DNA of 64,000 nt from the NCBI GenBank assembly GCA_017463985.1, contig JAFUEH010000020.1:83298-147297 (forward strand), given 5' to 3'. Shown here piece after piece: positions 36,801-45,267 of this stretch (position 1 is the stretch's first letter; each line of letters starts with the position of its first letter). Both the position numbers and the translations under genes were made by a program. The DNA is from Eubacterium sp. (GTDB lineage: Bacteria; Bacillota; Clostridia; Oscillospirales; Acutalibacteraceae). A model generated the notes under the pieces. It ran no database searches. It saw only the letters and a program-made list of their open reading frames with translations, and had not been told where the DNA came from.

Positions 36801-37209
36801 TGTAAGCAACGTACTCTATGCACCGAAGAACAACACGATCTTTATCAAAGTGGTTTCCGAGGTAACAGAGGGCAGGGCATACATCGCGGGAACAAGCTTT
36901 GACAGTGAAACGCGCAAAGCAAAGTATAACTGCCAGTATTCTGTTCCTGACAGCGCAACCGATATTGAAACAGGTATTGTGATGAGCTTCGATAAAGCCA
37001 CCACGCTGGAGCTCGGTGCCGAAGGCGCCAGAGCCTTCAAGGCGAACAAGATCGGTGCGCAGCACGAATACTCCATTGTCTTCAATATCAGCGACGGTAA
37101 TATGGGCAAAACGATTTACGCAAAGAGCTATTTAACTTACACGTTAAACGGTGAAACCGTCACCGTCTATAGTGACCAACACAATATTCAGCTTAAGGCA
37201 GCTGATTAA
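33814..37209 (+). CDS. Secreted CotH-like protein with surface modules
   Basis: A 1131-residue secreted protein with a Sec signal peptide (MKKTLTLLLAVIMLVSAFPI, cleavage after VYA). An unassigned region to about 215 precedes a CotH domain (about 215-610) with YIRGRGNSTWMTEKKPFKFK near 268, KHWVLLASAFDNSLLRN and LWDFDLAYPDDG near 500. CotH is an atypical protein kinase fold first seen in spore coats and common in cellulosomal proteins of Clostridia. It is followed by an InlB/Listeria-type beta repeat (about 617-695, TVTYIVDDEVLRTEVN and GYILKGWLDENG), a group-2 Ig-like domain (about 790-868), a FIVAR-like helical segment (DTDAYYAALAEANAL, about 869-930) and a C-terminal domain of about 190 residues nearly identical to that of the 1627-residue protein at 40382. 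There is no dockerin or sorting signal. It is the last gene of the NRPS transcript. Confidence 0.85.
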   Translation: MKKTLTLLLAVIMLVSAFPISVYASFQYEHNPMDNPKAAQDIIENPDAVYGYSPNPDSTRLGAYADAIDWTDETQVAEAREIRATYHAANQEQYQIIEEGLNNGDSLETIARTVSTRRNEIRLEACADDPEGLALVKQSNLDTYGDENGPTPDYLYEKYGSWQTVIEKACSTNAGMDACLGFYDEYYYTYGLETDEEIDEEIPVDISDNGIPVVSLTIDEEEFTKVIESVEHEYRAETGSISITVPDGYTGEFSDTALTDLEDLQLEYIRGRGNSTWMTEKKPFKFKLKKSTNLLGMGKDKHWVLLASAFDNSLLRNRLTGYIGREFGLEFTPQFVNVDFVVNGEYQGSYVLAQQVRVSKTRVNIDELTPEDNEEPNVTGGYLLSLEPYADEAEENVFLTDHYVRFLSNSPEFTEDEDGTPEQRAYIADFLQKTENAIYGEDFCDENGVHYSEYMDVTSAAKYWLVNVIFKNSDAFVTPSTYLYKKRDTDTEIGKLYWGPLWDFDLAYPDDGTEDDFNFAGMEWLDYLRANDPTFQAALKEEWQKLDPIITDIVKDGGVLDAYESEIAASWEDNFALWKHNDFRKDPTTLEDAVEEIRTFVTARQRWVNENIDEKIGKVYFTVTYIVDDEVLRTEVNRCGIGGFALCYPLADEVPQKEGYILKGWLDENGNDPVFMDDMEDDITLYAYYISLDDAVFAEKLYLDAYEQWVDVNDELYVLDYETFPIFSDVAEITTESSDAAVVEADGKYLWLHGTGDADITVMLNGKEAAQLVLHIYDGNEIEPGGLESITPESDTLVIKQGETGQMKLSLAPQPAMMYMLEYTFEDETIADVDVFGVMTANAPGTTTVTVTDAFSNISAQFTLIVEGHDTDAYYAALAEANALMETDLSQYEDSDEFLEAVSDAQSDFAYAVTQADVDAATARIIAAIENLKKGYIEPEYKGTCNIVGLDGVLIQTNGEAEYEAQYDEKVYLLAPDADAKFAYTNADGSEIYAYLVSNVLYAPKNNTIFIKVVSEVTEGRAYIAGTSFDSETRKAKYNCQYSVPDSATDIETGIVMSFDKATTLELGAEGARAFKANKIGAQHEYSIVFNISDGNMGKTIYAKSYLTYTLNGETVTVYSDQHNIQLKAAD

Positions 37210-37212
37210 CGA

Positions 37213-37388
37213 AAAAAACCGAAGTAAAATACTTCGAGCCTCAGACTGTCGACAAGCACCCATAACCATGCCGAAATTTTAATAACGCAATTGTAGGGAA
37301 CGATGCCCACATCGTTCCACGTGCGTAGCACCAATATATGAGAAGTATCACACCTTGAAAAAGGCTCGAAGCATTTTCGCTTCGAGCC
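37213..37388. repeat. Palindrome-rich intergenic element
   Basis: Three inverted repeats occur in 170 bp between convergent genes: CGAAGTA/TACTTCG near 37220, GGAACGATG/CATCGTTCC (37297-37305 with 37310-37318) and GGCTCGAAGC/GCTTCGAGCC (37363-37372 with 37379-37388). The motifs CTTCGAGCC near the left end and GGCTCGAAG near the right are complementary, so the whole unit could fold as one cruciform or be a small mobile palindromic element. The last hairpin also terminates the minus-strand transcript (followed by TTTTTC on that strand). Confidence 0.6.
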
Positions 37389-37631
37389 TTAAATATTTGA
37401 AAAATTTGGATAAACAGCGTCATCGCCTGCCGTGTCAGTATCAATAATAATCTTTCGCTTTTCTGCTTTTACGGCACTGTCCTGCACCTGTGTTGCGGCT
37501 TCTGTTGCCGTCTGTGTAGTTTCAGGCGTTTCGTTTGACTTTTCTGCTGTACAACCCGTCAGCATGGTAACAGCCGAAAGCGTCATAAGTACGGTAAGCA
37601 GTAAAGCAGTGTATCTTTTCTTAATCTTCAT
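37389..37631 (-). pseudogene. Truncated nucleoside-hydrolase lipoprotein
   Basis: An 80-residue reading frame. It has a lipoprotein signal peptide with lipobox LTGC near residue 26 and a T/E-rich linker. It then has RKIIIDTDTAGDDA, the N-terminal metal-binding signature (DTDxGxDDA) of inosine/uridine nucleoside hydrolases. The homology stops right after that signature, and VYPNFSNI runs into the palindromic element. An intact enzyme would need about 300 more residues, so this is a 3'-truncated gene. Its ATG overlaps the cstA stop (ATGA), so it was once a coupled partner of CstA. Confidence 0.7.
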
Positions 37632-39070
37632 TTTTGTGCCTTTGCTTCTTTATGCAATAACTTCGTAAGATAAACGATAAAAAACAAGATTGCCACAGCG
37701 GCGCCTGCTATATACGAAACGGTTCGGTTCAGGCGAAAGCCCTCCTGTGCCATCAGAATATAAGTAATACTGACTGCCGTCATAAAGGTTGCAGGCAATG
37801 CCGTGATGAGTGAGCCTGAACGACGCTTTCCTTTTTTCAGCAAATAAGCAGTGGATACCCATAGCGCAATCATAGCCAGCGTTTGGTTGCTCCAGGAGAA
37901 GTAACGCCAGATAATCTGGAAGCCGTTATCGTTGGCAATGGCAAACCATGTCAGCAGTCCGCCGACTATCAAAAGCGGAATGGTAATGAACAAGCGGTTA
38001 TTGATTTTCTTTTGGTCAAGCCCAAAGGTTTCGGCAAGTATCAGTCGCGCACTTCTGAAAGCGGTATCACCCGAGGTAATCGGGCAGATGATAACGCCAG
38101 CCACAGCGAGAACGCCGCCAAAAACACCGAGCACGCCTGTTGAAATTTCATAGACAACATTAGAAGCGCCGCCCTTTAATGCTTCATTTAGCAGCTGCGT
38201 TGTGCCGTAAAAGGACACGCCTGCCGCTGCCCATACCAGCGCGATGACCGATTCGGATATCATAGCGCCGTAGAAAACTCTTCTGCCTTCCTTTTCGGAC
38301 TGAATACACTTGGCAATCATCGGCGACTGCGTGGCATGAAATCCCGATACAGCACCGCAGGCAACAGTGATGAACATATAGGGCCATATCGGTGTGCCGT
38401 CAGGGTGCAGGTTTTGAAGTGTTAGTTCGGGAATGGTATATTTCCCGCCGGAGAAAATAATGCCGCCGATGACCGCGACTGCCATCACAATTAACAGCAC
38501 GCCGAAAATCGGATAGAGCTTACCGATCAATTTATCAATCGGGAGCAGCGTTGCCAGTAAATAATATACAAGAATCACGATTGCCCAAAAGGTACCGTTC
38601 ATCCAATCGGGCGTGAGTTTATCCAGCAAGCCTGCAGGGCTGGTAACAAAAACCGTTCCGCAAAGTACCAAAAGGATGACCGAAAATACACGCATAATCC
38701 ACTTGGCTGCTTTACCGAGATAAGCGCCGGACAGTTCGGCGATAGAAGCGCCGTTATGGCGGGAGCTGATCATACCGCTCATATAATCGTGAACGGCACC
38801 GCCCAAGATGGAACCGAACACGATCCACAAAAATACCACCGGTCCGAACACCGCGCCCATCAACGCGCCGAAGATAGGTCCCGTGCCGGCGATGTTGAGC
38901 AGTTGCACTAAAAACGCCTTCCACGTTTTCATCGGCACGCAATCCACACCGTCATTGATAGCAATGGCGGGTGTTTTTCTGTCATCGGGTGCGAAAACCT
39001 TTTCCGTTACCTTGCCGTAAATCAGATAGCCGATAATTAATACGGCAAATGAGATAATTAATGAAATCAT
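37628..39070 (-). CDS. cstA: CstA-family carbon starvation transporter
   Basis: A 480-residue polytopic membrane protein, the shorter form found in Firmicutes. N-terminal hallmarks are the membrane segment MISLIISFAVLIIGYLIYGK, DGVDCVPMKTW and LLNIAGTGPIFGALMGAVFGP, then GGAVHDYMSGMISSRHNGAS. About a dozen hydrophobic segments follow. The family takes up peptides or pyruvate when carbon is scarce. It is encoded opposite to the rest of the island, between a PrsW-like protease gene and a truncated nucleoside hydrolase. The ATG at 39070 follows GTGAGGTAAAAAATAAGTAT. Confidence 0.9.
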   Translation of the reverse strand: MISLIISFAVLIIGYLIYGKVTEKVFAPDDRKTPAIAINDGVDCVPMKTWKAFLVQLLNIAGTGPIFGALMGAVFGPVVFLWIVFGSILGGAVHDYMSGMISSRHNGASIAELSGAYLGKAAKWIMRVFSVILLVLCGTVFVTSPAGLLDKLTPDWMNGTFWAIVILVYYLLATLLPIDKLIGKLYPIFGVLLIVMAVAVIGGIIFSGGKYTIPELTLQNLHPDGTPIWPYMFITVACGAVSGFHATQSPMIAKCIQSEKEGRRVFYGAMISESVIALVWAAAGVSFYGTTQLLNEALKGGASNVVYEISTGVLGVFGGVLAVAGVIICPITSGDTAFRSARLILAETFGLDQKKINNRLFITIPLLIVGGLLTWFAIANDNGFQIIWRYFSWSNQTLAMIALWVSTAYLLKKGKRRSGSLITALPATFMTAVSITYILMAQEGFRLNRTVSYIAGAAVAILFFIVYLTKLLHKEAKAQK

Positions 39071-39286
39071 ATACTTATTTTTTACCTCACAGTCTTTCGT
39101 TTGCTATACAGCGTATTTTATCACAATGCGATGAATAAAACAAGCAAGATGAGAAATCTCCTCGTCTGCCATACCGTTGTCCAAGTGACAATATTTTAAA
39201 ACAATGCCGAAAAAACAGAATATGACCTTTCTATTGAGCGGAATACCTATGAGATAAAGCAGAGCTAATTACCGCACAACCTAAAA

Positions 39287-39318
39287 CACAGCCATAAGAA
39301 CGAAATCTTATAGCTGTG
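39287..39318 (-). terminator. Terminator after the PrsW-like gene
   Basis: CACAGCCATAAG (39287-39298) and CTTATAGCTGTG (39307-39318) pair over 12 bp with one wobble. On the minus strand it follows the PrsW-like stop by about 40 bp and is trailed by TTTTAGG; the other strand has TTTTTAC, so it may work both ways. Confidence 0.65.
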
Positions 39319-39361
39319 CTTTTTACGTGATATGTTATGATGAAACCAGTAAATTGGAATT

Positions 39362-40087
39362 TTATTCATGCTTTTTAAGCGGTTCTGTATAAACCTCAGA
39401 CTCGCTTCTTTTTCTGACAAAACGAATGATTAAGACTACAAAAACAATGCATACCGCCTCTAACACAAGTGACAAAAATTTCCAGTTATCATTAACTTTT
39501 ATTAGTTCCTCGCTTAATCCGAAATCATACAGTCCATGTAATATTAAAGGAATTAACAGGCTAAGTACACCGTAAATTTTCTTTCCGGTTTTTTGCATTT
39601 TTCCATAGAACCATCCCATAATAATCCCGTATCCTGCATGACCTAATGAGACACCTCTGAGTACCATCTGCATAATACCGGAATCAAAAGCGTATGTAGC
39701 GGTTTCTATACATTGAAATCCAAGTCCGACTAACATCATCAAAATCGTTAAATCATACCATGAATATGGATAGTCGTTTTTCTTTAATACCCGTTTGAAT
39801 ACTAAAAATTTAAGCAGCTCCTCTGCAAAAGCAAGAACAATTACGGTATAATAAAATTGATATAAAAGCGGATTGGCCTCTTTCAATCCTGTTAAGTTTC
39901 CTATAATGCTTAAAGCACCGGACGCAAGCGTAATCGGTAATGCGACAATGATACCGTATTTAAACGCCTTTTTATAAATTTCTTTAACCTCACCGTCTTT
40001 ACCTTTTTTAAGAACCCATTTGTATAAGATAATTGGCGGCACCAGTCCGATTATCACTCCGACTACCAGCATTAATATATCAGCCAT
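39362..40087 (-). CDS. PrsW-type intramembrane metalloprotease
   Basis: A 241-residue protein with about eight membrane segments. The PrsW active-site signatures are present: FAEELLKFLVFKRVL (EExxK) near residue 93, GLGFQCIETATYAF near 120-132, SLGHAGYGIIMGW near 150 and LILHGLYDFGLS near 190. In Bacillus, PrsW makes the site-1 cut of the anti-sigma factor RsiW after envelope stress. Here no ECF sigma or anti-sigma gene is next to it, so the substrate is unknown. AGACGGAGGAAATGAGAA precedes the start. Confidence 0.85.
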   Translation of the reverse strand: MADILMLVVGVIIGLVPPIILYKWVLKKGKDGEVKEIYKKAFKYGIIVALPITLASGALSIIGNLTGLKEANPLLYQFYYTVIVLAFAEELLKFLVFKRVLKKNDYPYSWYDLTILMMLVGLGFQCIETATYAFDSGIMQMVLRGVSLGHAGYGIIMGWFYGKMQKTGKKIYGVLSLLIPLILHGLYDFGLSEELIKVNDNWKFLSLVLEAVCIVFVVLIIRFVRKRSESEVYTEPLKKHE

Positions 40088-40133
40088 TTCTCATTTCCTC
40101 CGTCTTACATAGTCAATGCAATGCATTTTGCTT

Positions 40134-40162
40134 ATCATATCACATATTTTGAGCAAATTCAA
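40134..40162 (-). promoter_or_regulatory. Promoter of the PrsW-like gene
   Basis: On the minus strand TTGAAT (40157-40162), a 17-bp spacer and TATGAT (40134-40139), about 45 bp before the ATG. Confidence 0.6.
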
Positions 40163-40197
40163 TTGCAATTTGTATTGAGAAATGAATAAAAGCTTCA

Positions 40198-40221
40198 ATG
40201 CCTCTTGCTGACAGGAGGCAT
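40198..40221. other. Hairpin ahead of direct-repeat promoter 2
   Basis: ATGCCTC (40198-40204) pairs with GAGGCAT (40215-40221). A similar GGAGGCAT hairpin lies at the same relative place before promoter 3 (48269-48297), and a related one before promoter 4. Confidence 0.45.
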
Positions 40222-40287
40222 GATTGAAACACGCCGAATTTGTTATTATTTTTGAAATTTTTTTAATTTTTTCAAAAACACCTCAAA

Positions 40288-40323
40288 TTTGTTATACATT
40301 TGTTATACATCGTGCGTTACAAT
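40288..40323 (+). promoter_or_regulatory. SARP-type direct-repeat promoter 2 (1627-residue secreted protein)
   Basis: TTTGTTATACA occurs twice in tandem (40288-40298, 40299-40309), then 8 bp (TCGTGCGT), then TACAAT (40318-40323). Upstream is TTTTTTCAAAAACACCTC, the same context as promoters 3 and 4. No -35 box. Confidence 0.88.
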
Positions 40324-40381
40324 AAACAATGATTTAGTATATTGTTTATTAAATTAACGAAAAGCCAAAAAGGAGGACAAC

Positions 40382-43300
40382 ATGAAAAAGGTTTTAAGTT
40401 TGTTGTTAAGTGTTTTAATGGTGGTGACAATGCTGCCGCTGTCCGGCGTGACGGCATTGGCGGAGGATGCATCCGACTTTAAACACTACGATGTCACTAT
40501 CGCTGTACCCGAAACAGTGTATATGAAGCCGCAAAGCAATTATACAACCAAAGGTACAGAGGTGCAGTACTACGTGAATAATAACGTAGACGAAAGCGGT
40601 AATGTTTCCTTGGATAATTCCCGTGACGCGACAGCAGGAACCTTCTCTGTCTACGGTGAAGACATTGAAAGCATTGACAGTGTGAGCGTTGACGGTGCTA
40701 CACGTTACGGCTTTAAAATTAGCCAAAACGGAAAACGCTTTTATGACGATTCGTTCACCCTTGAGTTGACAGAGGGCATTTCTTCGGCAGAAACAAAATT
40801 GCTGGAGTGGACGATTGACTGCACCATGACGGATGGTACAAACGCTGAATTCAAGGCGTTTACGGTGGCGTACGCGCCGTATTTGGAACCGGCTGTCAGC
40901 GCAATCAGAGTAAAAAACTGTAACGGAGATGACAGCTTTTGCCAGTCCCTCGGCTATATCAGCGGTATTCAGGGAATTGGTGGTGATGGCGATTATTATA
41001 GCGCATCGAACTTCCTTCCGCTGGTGACTGCGTATGATGATATGAAGGGCAGCGGCACACAGCGTGCAGATGCCTTCCTTTCTTCATCACAGGTTGCCGG
41101 CCTGCCTAACAAAAACGTAAACTATTCCGATTACGCACCGGACAGCTGGATCGCAGCAATAAATTATGTTGAAGCGCAGCAGGTAACCCCGTGGGGCATG
41201 CTTACTATTGATACAAGCCGTTATACTAACCTGAATCAGGTGCCGAATCTCACCCTCGGCTTAAGCATTACGGACACGGAAAACGCAGATGTCGTTTACG
41301 GCTATATCGGCAAATTTGATATCAGCAATTCTTATTGGAAATATGATAGCGGTAAACCGAAGGCAGGCCAAGATTACATTAGCTATAGCACAAGTTCGAG
41401 CGAAAGTTATAATTACGTTTTAGAACATCATAAGGGAACCTATCCTTTCGGCGCTGTAAACTATTTCACTTATGGCAGACCGAATAGCAATTCGCTCTAT
41501 GATGGCGGTAATGTTGCGATCCTTTATACCGACATATTATGGTACGAAGAAATTGAAACGGGCGAGCAGAATTACTATGCCATCCAGGGTGCGCGTACCA
41601 AGCAGAATGTGGATAATGCCGTGAACACGCACATCACCCGTCTTAATGTCAACGGCGTGGATAAATCCGGACTGCGCAGTGCTGTCCAGAAGTACGAAGC
41701 CTACGGCTTGCAGCGTGAATGGTTCAGCTATAAGGCTCTTTATGATGCTTATCTTAATGAGTTGAAAGACGCCGCAACAAGACTCGGCGATCCTGTGGCT
41801 TACGATACAAGTTATGATAAACTGGAGGCGGCCTTCACAAAGCTGATGGAAACGGAGCCTTATGTTAGTACGGATAACGGTTATTACAATATCACTGCTA
41901 CAAAGACCGGAAATAAAACCTATCAGCTTTCTGCCGAGCATGTGGCTGACCCGGAGGGAAAAACGGTTCAGTATGAGTATGTACTCCACAACAATCTTCT
42001 CAAAAACGGTAACTTCGGCAGTGGCGGCAAAGGCTGGAGTAATGAGGATACCGACTTCGTTATCAATGACGGTTATGAGAGAGGCAACGCTTTTGCTACA
42101 AAGAATCAGTTGCACGAGCTTTCACAAACGGTTGCGTTAACAGATTTTTATACCGAGGAAGAATTGAACACAGGTGACATTCGCCTTACCCTCGGCGGTG
42201 ATGTTTACAATATAATTTCTTACGGTGCTCTGGCAAAACAGGCAAAACTGTATGTCGAAATACTTGACGGGAACGGCGAGCTTATCAATACCGTCTATGC
42301 TCTTAATAATGTAAGAGATAGTGATGATACATACATCAGCGAAGACGGTACGTTTAGTGAGGATTTCACTCTTCCTACGAACGCAAGAAGTTTGAATGTT
42401 GTGTGTGCAGGACAGGACGGCCTAGCCTGGATGGGCTATTACGGACCTCGCTTTGACAATATTTATCTTTCCGAAACCGGAAACGAATCGCCAGCCCTGT
42501 CCGAGGATAATACCTTTGAATTTGGCAAATTTAATATTGACATTTCGGCAAAATACACGGTACTGCAAAACTATCAGATTACTACCGAAGCTGCCGAAAA
42601 CGGTACGGTAACCACTGATAAGTCCGTTACTTATGAGACCGATACCGTTACGATTACGGCAACGGGCGACAAGGGCTACGTTGTCAATACGCTTACCGTT
42701 ACGGACGCCGACGGCAACAAGATTGCAGTAACCGACAATCAGTTCACCATGCCTTCAAGCGATGTTACCGTCAGCGCAACGTTTGTTCCTGCTGAGTATG
42801 TTGAAAGGGTAGAACCGTATATCGACGAAAACGGTGCTTACATCGTCGGCAATGTTGCCTATTATACGGATGGGAACGGCAACAATTATGCGGTAAACGA
42901 GGACGGCAGCGTAGGCGATCAGCTTGACTCCGTGGAACTCAGCTACTTTGAATTTGCGGATATCTCAGATAACACCTGCAGAGTATCGTTTTACACGGGT
43001 TCGTATGATGACCTTGAAAACGGCGAGCTTATTATTCCTAAGACCTATAACGGCAAAAAAGTAACCGCTGTCGGTGAATTTAGCAGTGAAAAATTCACCT
43101 TTATGGAAAAGACGACCGGCGAAAAGAAGCAGTTTGTGCTGACGCTGAATGAAAATATTGAGGAAATCGAATCCTATGCCTTTTATAAGGAATGGGTAAC
43201 GAAGGTGCAGGGCGATACCTCAAACCTGAAAATATTAAATAGTTATGCTTTCGCAGATGCTAACGAACCCGGCGGTTATACGCTGGATATTCAGCTTGAT

Positions 43301-45265
43301 TATCCCGGCAGAATCTATGTATACTACAGATTATTCGATGATCTATACGTAACCGCACGTATCAAGCATGATACAGAATTTAGCCAGGACGTCGGTTATC
43401 AGAAAGATATTACCTACGTTTATACCGACTCGCACTTCTACAGTGATCCGCAATGGGCTTGGGCTGACGATTATAGCAGTGCCACAGCCACCTTCACCTG
43501 CGGCTATCCTTCCTGTCGGAATGAGGAAACCGTAGACGCAACCGTTACCACGGCGCACAAGGACGGCAACACCACCTTTACGGCAACGGTAGAATTTGAA
43601 GGTAAAACCTACACGGCAACCGTTTCTCTTAATTACGTGGAAAAGGTAGAACCGTATATTGATGAAAACGGCGCCTATATCGTCGGCAATGTTGCGTATT
43701 ATTATTATACGGATAGACTCGGCTACAATTATGCGGTAAACGAGGACGGTAGCGTAGGCGATCAGCTTGATTCCGTGGAACTCAGCTACTTTGAATTTGG
43801 GGATTTTACGGACGACACCTGCAGAGTATTGTTCTACACGGGTTCGTATGATGACCTTGAAAACGGCGAGCTTGTTATTCCTAAGACCTATTACGGCAAA
43901 AAAGTAATCGCTGTCGGTAAATTTAGCGATGAAAAATTCACCTTTATGGAAAAGACGACCGGCGAAAAGAAGCAGTTTGTGCTGACGCTGAATGAAAATA
44001 TTGAGGAAATCGCTTCCTATGCCTTTTATAAGGAATGGGTAACGAAGGTGCAGGGCGATACCTCAAACCTGAAAATATTAAATAGTTATGCTTTCGCAGA
44101 CGCTAACGAACCCAGTGGTTATACGCTGGATATTCAGCTCGATTATCCCGGCAGAATCTATGTATACTACAGATTATTCGATGATCTATACGTAACCGCA
44201 CGTATCAAGCATGATACAGAATTTAGCCAGGACGTCGGTTATCAGAAAGATATTACCTACGTTTACACCGACCCGCATATCTACAGTGATCCGCAATGGG
44301 CTTGGGCTGACGATTATAGCAGTGCCACAGCCACCTTCACCTGCGGCTATCCCTTCTGTCGGAATCAGGAAACCGTAGCCGCAACCGTTACCGCGGAGGA
44401 CAAGGACGGTGTGCGTACCTATACGGCAACAGTAGAATTTGAAGGCGAAACCTATACCGATACGAAGGAAACGGCAATTCCGCTGGATACGGACGCCTAC
44501 TACGCAGCGCTGGCTGAGGCGAACGCGCTCAAGGAAACTGACCTGATGCAGTACGAGGATTACGAAACCTTCCTGGCAGAAATTGACGGCGCAGAGGTTG
44601 ATTTTGCGGCAGCCACCACGCAGGCTGAGGTTGACGCGGCAACAGCAAGAATCATCGCGGCGATTGAGAACCTTAAGAAAGGTTATATTGAGCCAGAATA
44701 TAAAGGCACTTGCAATATCGTTGGTCTTGGTGATATAATCATTATGACAAACGGAAAATCGGAATATGAAGCGCAGTACGACGAAAAGGTTTACCTGCTT
44801 GCTCCTGATGCCGATGCAAAGTTTGCCTACACGAACGCTGACGGCAGTGAGATTTACGCTTACCTTAGCAGCAATATTCTGTATGCACCGAAGAACAACA
44901 CGATCTATATCAAGGCTGTTTCCACGGTGACGGAGGGCAAGGCGTTTATCGCCGGTACTTCTTTTGAAAACCGCAAGGCAAAGTACAACTGCCAGTATTC
45001 CGTTCCTGATGGCGCAACCGATATTGAAACGGGCATTGTGATGAGCTTTGATAAGGCCACAACGCTGGAGCTCGGTGCCGATGGCGCCAGAGCGTTCAAG
45101 GCCAATAAGATCGGTGCGCAACACGAATACTCCATTGTCTTCAATATCAGCGACGGTAATATGGGCAAAACGATTTACGCAAAGAGCTACTTAACCTACA
45201 CCTTAAACGGTGAAACGATTACCGTTTATAGTGACCAACATAATATTCAATTAAAGGAGGATTAA
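40382..45265 (+). CDS. Large secreted protein with BspA-type repeats
   Basis: A 1627-residue secreted protein. A signal peptide (MKKVLSLLLSVLMVVTMLPL, cleavage near TALA) is followed by about 450 residues of unknown fold. A jelly-roll-like region (about 540-720; LLKNGNFGSGGKGW) and an InlB-type divergent repeat (about 735-805) come next. Then there are two tandem 279-residue units (from about residues 809 and 1088) holding BspA-type leucine-rich segments (LNENIEEIESYAFYKEW). A FIVAR-like segment (about 1367-1430) and a C-terminal domain (about 1435-1627) nearly identical to that of the CotH protein complete it. No cell-wall anchor is visible. An adhesive or ligand-binding surface role fits the modules, but no enzyme signature was seen. 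AAAAGGAGGACAAC precedes the ATG. Confidence 0.8.
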   Translation: MKKVLSLLLSVLMVVTMLPLSGVTALAEDASDFKHYDVTIAVPETVYMKPQSNYTTKGTEVQYYVNNNVDESGNVSLDNSRDATAGTFSVYGEDIESIDSVSVDGATRYGFKISQNGKRFYDDSFTLELTEGISSAETKLLEWTIDCTMTDGTNAEFKAFTVAYAPYLEPAVSAIRVKNCNGDDSFCQSLGYISGIQGIGGDGDYYSASNFLPLVTAYDDMKGSGTQRADAFLSSSQVAGLPNKNVNYSDYAPDSWIAAINYVEAQQVTPWGMLTIDTSRYTNLNQVPNLTLGLSITDTENADVVYGYIGKFDISNSYWKYDSGKPKAGQDYISYSTSSSESYNYVLEHHKGTYPFGAVNYFTYGRPNSNSLYDGGNVAILYTDILWYEEIETGEQNYYAIQGARTKQNVDNAVNTHITRLNVNGVDKSGLRSAVQKYEAYGLQREWFSYKALYDAYLNELKDAATRLGDPVAYDTSYDKLEAAFTKLMETEPYVSTDNGYYNITATKTGNKTYQLSAEHVADPEGKTVQYEYVLHNNLLKNGNFGSGGKGWSNEDTDFVINDGYERGNAFATKNQLHELSQTVALTDFYTEEELNTGDIRLTLGGDVYNIISYGALAKQAKLYVEILDGNGELINTVYALNNVRDSDDTYISEDGTFSEDFTLPTNARSLNVVCAGQDGLAWMGYYGPRFDNIYLSETGNESPALSEDNTFEFGKFNIDISAKYTVLQNYQITTEAAENGTVTTDKSVTYETDTVTITATGDKGYVVNTLTVTDADGNKIAVTDNQFTMPSSDVTVSATFVPAEYVERVEPYIDENGAYIVGNVAYYTDGNGNNYAVNEDGSVGDQLDSVELSYFEFADISDNTCRVSFYTGSYDDLENGELIIPKTYNGKKVTAVGEFSSEKFTFMEKTTGEKKQFVLTLNENIEEIESYAFYKEWVTKVQGDTSNLKILNSYAFADANEPGGYTLDIQLDYPGRIYVYYRLFDDLYVTARIKHDTEFSQDVGYQKDITYVYTDSHFYSDPQWAWADDYSSATATFTCGYPSCRNEETVDATVTTAHKDGNTTFTATVEFEGKTYTATVSLNYVEKVEPYIDENGAYIVGNVAYYYYTDRLGYNYAVNEDGSVGDQLDSVELSYFEFGDFTDDTCRVLFYTGSYDDLENGELVIPKTYYGKKVIAVGKFSDEKFTFMEKTTGEKKQFVLTLNENIEEIASYAFYKEWVTKVQGDTSNLKILNSYAFADANEPSGYTLDIQLDYPGRIYVYYRLFDDLYVTARIKHDTEFSQDVGYQKDITYVYTDPHIYSDPQWAWADDYSSATATFTCGYPFCRNQETVAATVTAEDKDGVRTYTATVEFEGETYTDTKETAIPLDTDAYYAALAEANALKETDLMQYEDYETFLAEIDGAEVDFAAATTQAEVDAATARIIAAIENLKKGYIEPEYKGTCNIVGLGDIIIMTNGKSEYEAQYDEKVYLLAPDADAKFAYTNADGSEIYAYLSSNILYAPKNNTIYIKAVSTVTEGKAFIAGTSFENRKAKYNCQYSVPDGATDIETGIVMSFDKATTLELGADGARAFKANKIGAQHEYSIVFNISDGNMGKTIYAKSYLTYTLNGETITVYSDQHNIQLKED
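42809..44483 (+). repeat. 837-bp tandem duplication inside the secreted protein gene
   Basis: Starting at GTAGAACCGTAT (42809) and again at 43646, two units of about 837 bp are nearly identical at DNA level over most of their length, including silent positions (for example the block ending in ACCTTTATGGAAAAGACG). They diverge mainly at both ends. This in-frame unequal duplication is recent. Confidence 0.9.
44486..45257 (+). repeat. Module shared with the CotH gene (36421-37200)
   Basis: The last roughly 260 codons (FIVAR-like segment plus C-terminal domain) match the 3' end of the CotH gene, with long stretches of identical DNA such as the region around AACAAGATCGGTGCGCAG. The sequence similarity ends with the coding region. 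Gene conversion or recent module duplication is implied. Confidence 0.85.
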
Positions 45266-45267
45266 CC

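Noticed and set aside
40261-40309. LytTR binding site for the repeats upstream of 40382
   Set aside because: LytTR sites are 9-bp repeats about 21 bp apart centre to centre; here the period is 11 bp with 8 bp to the -10, and the local regulator has no LytTR domain.
44186-45124. Minus-strand frame of 312 residues and its near-copy at 36481-37065
   Set aside because: Both are antisense shadows of the duplicated C-terminal module; their similarity simply reflects the sense-strand duplication.
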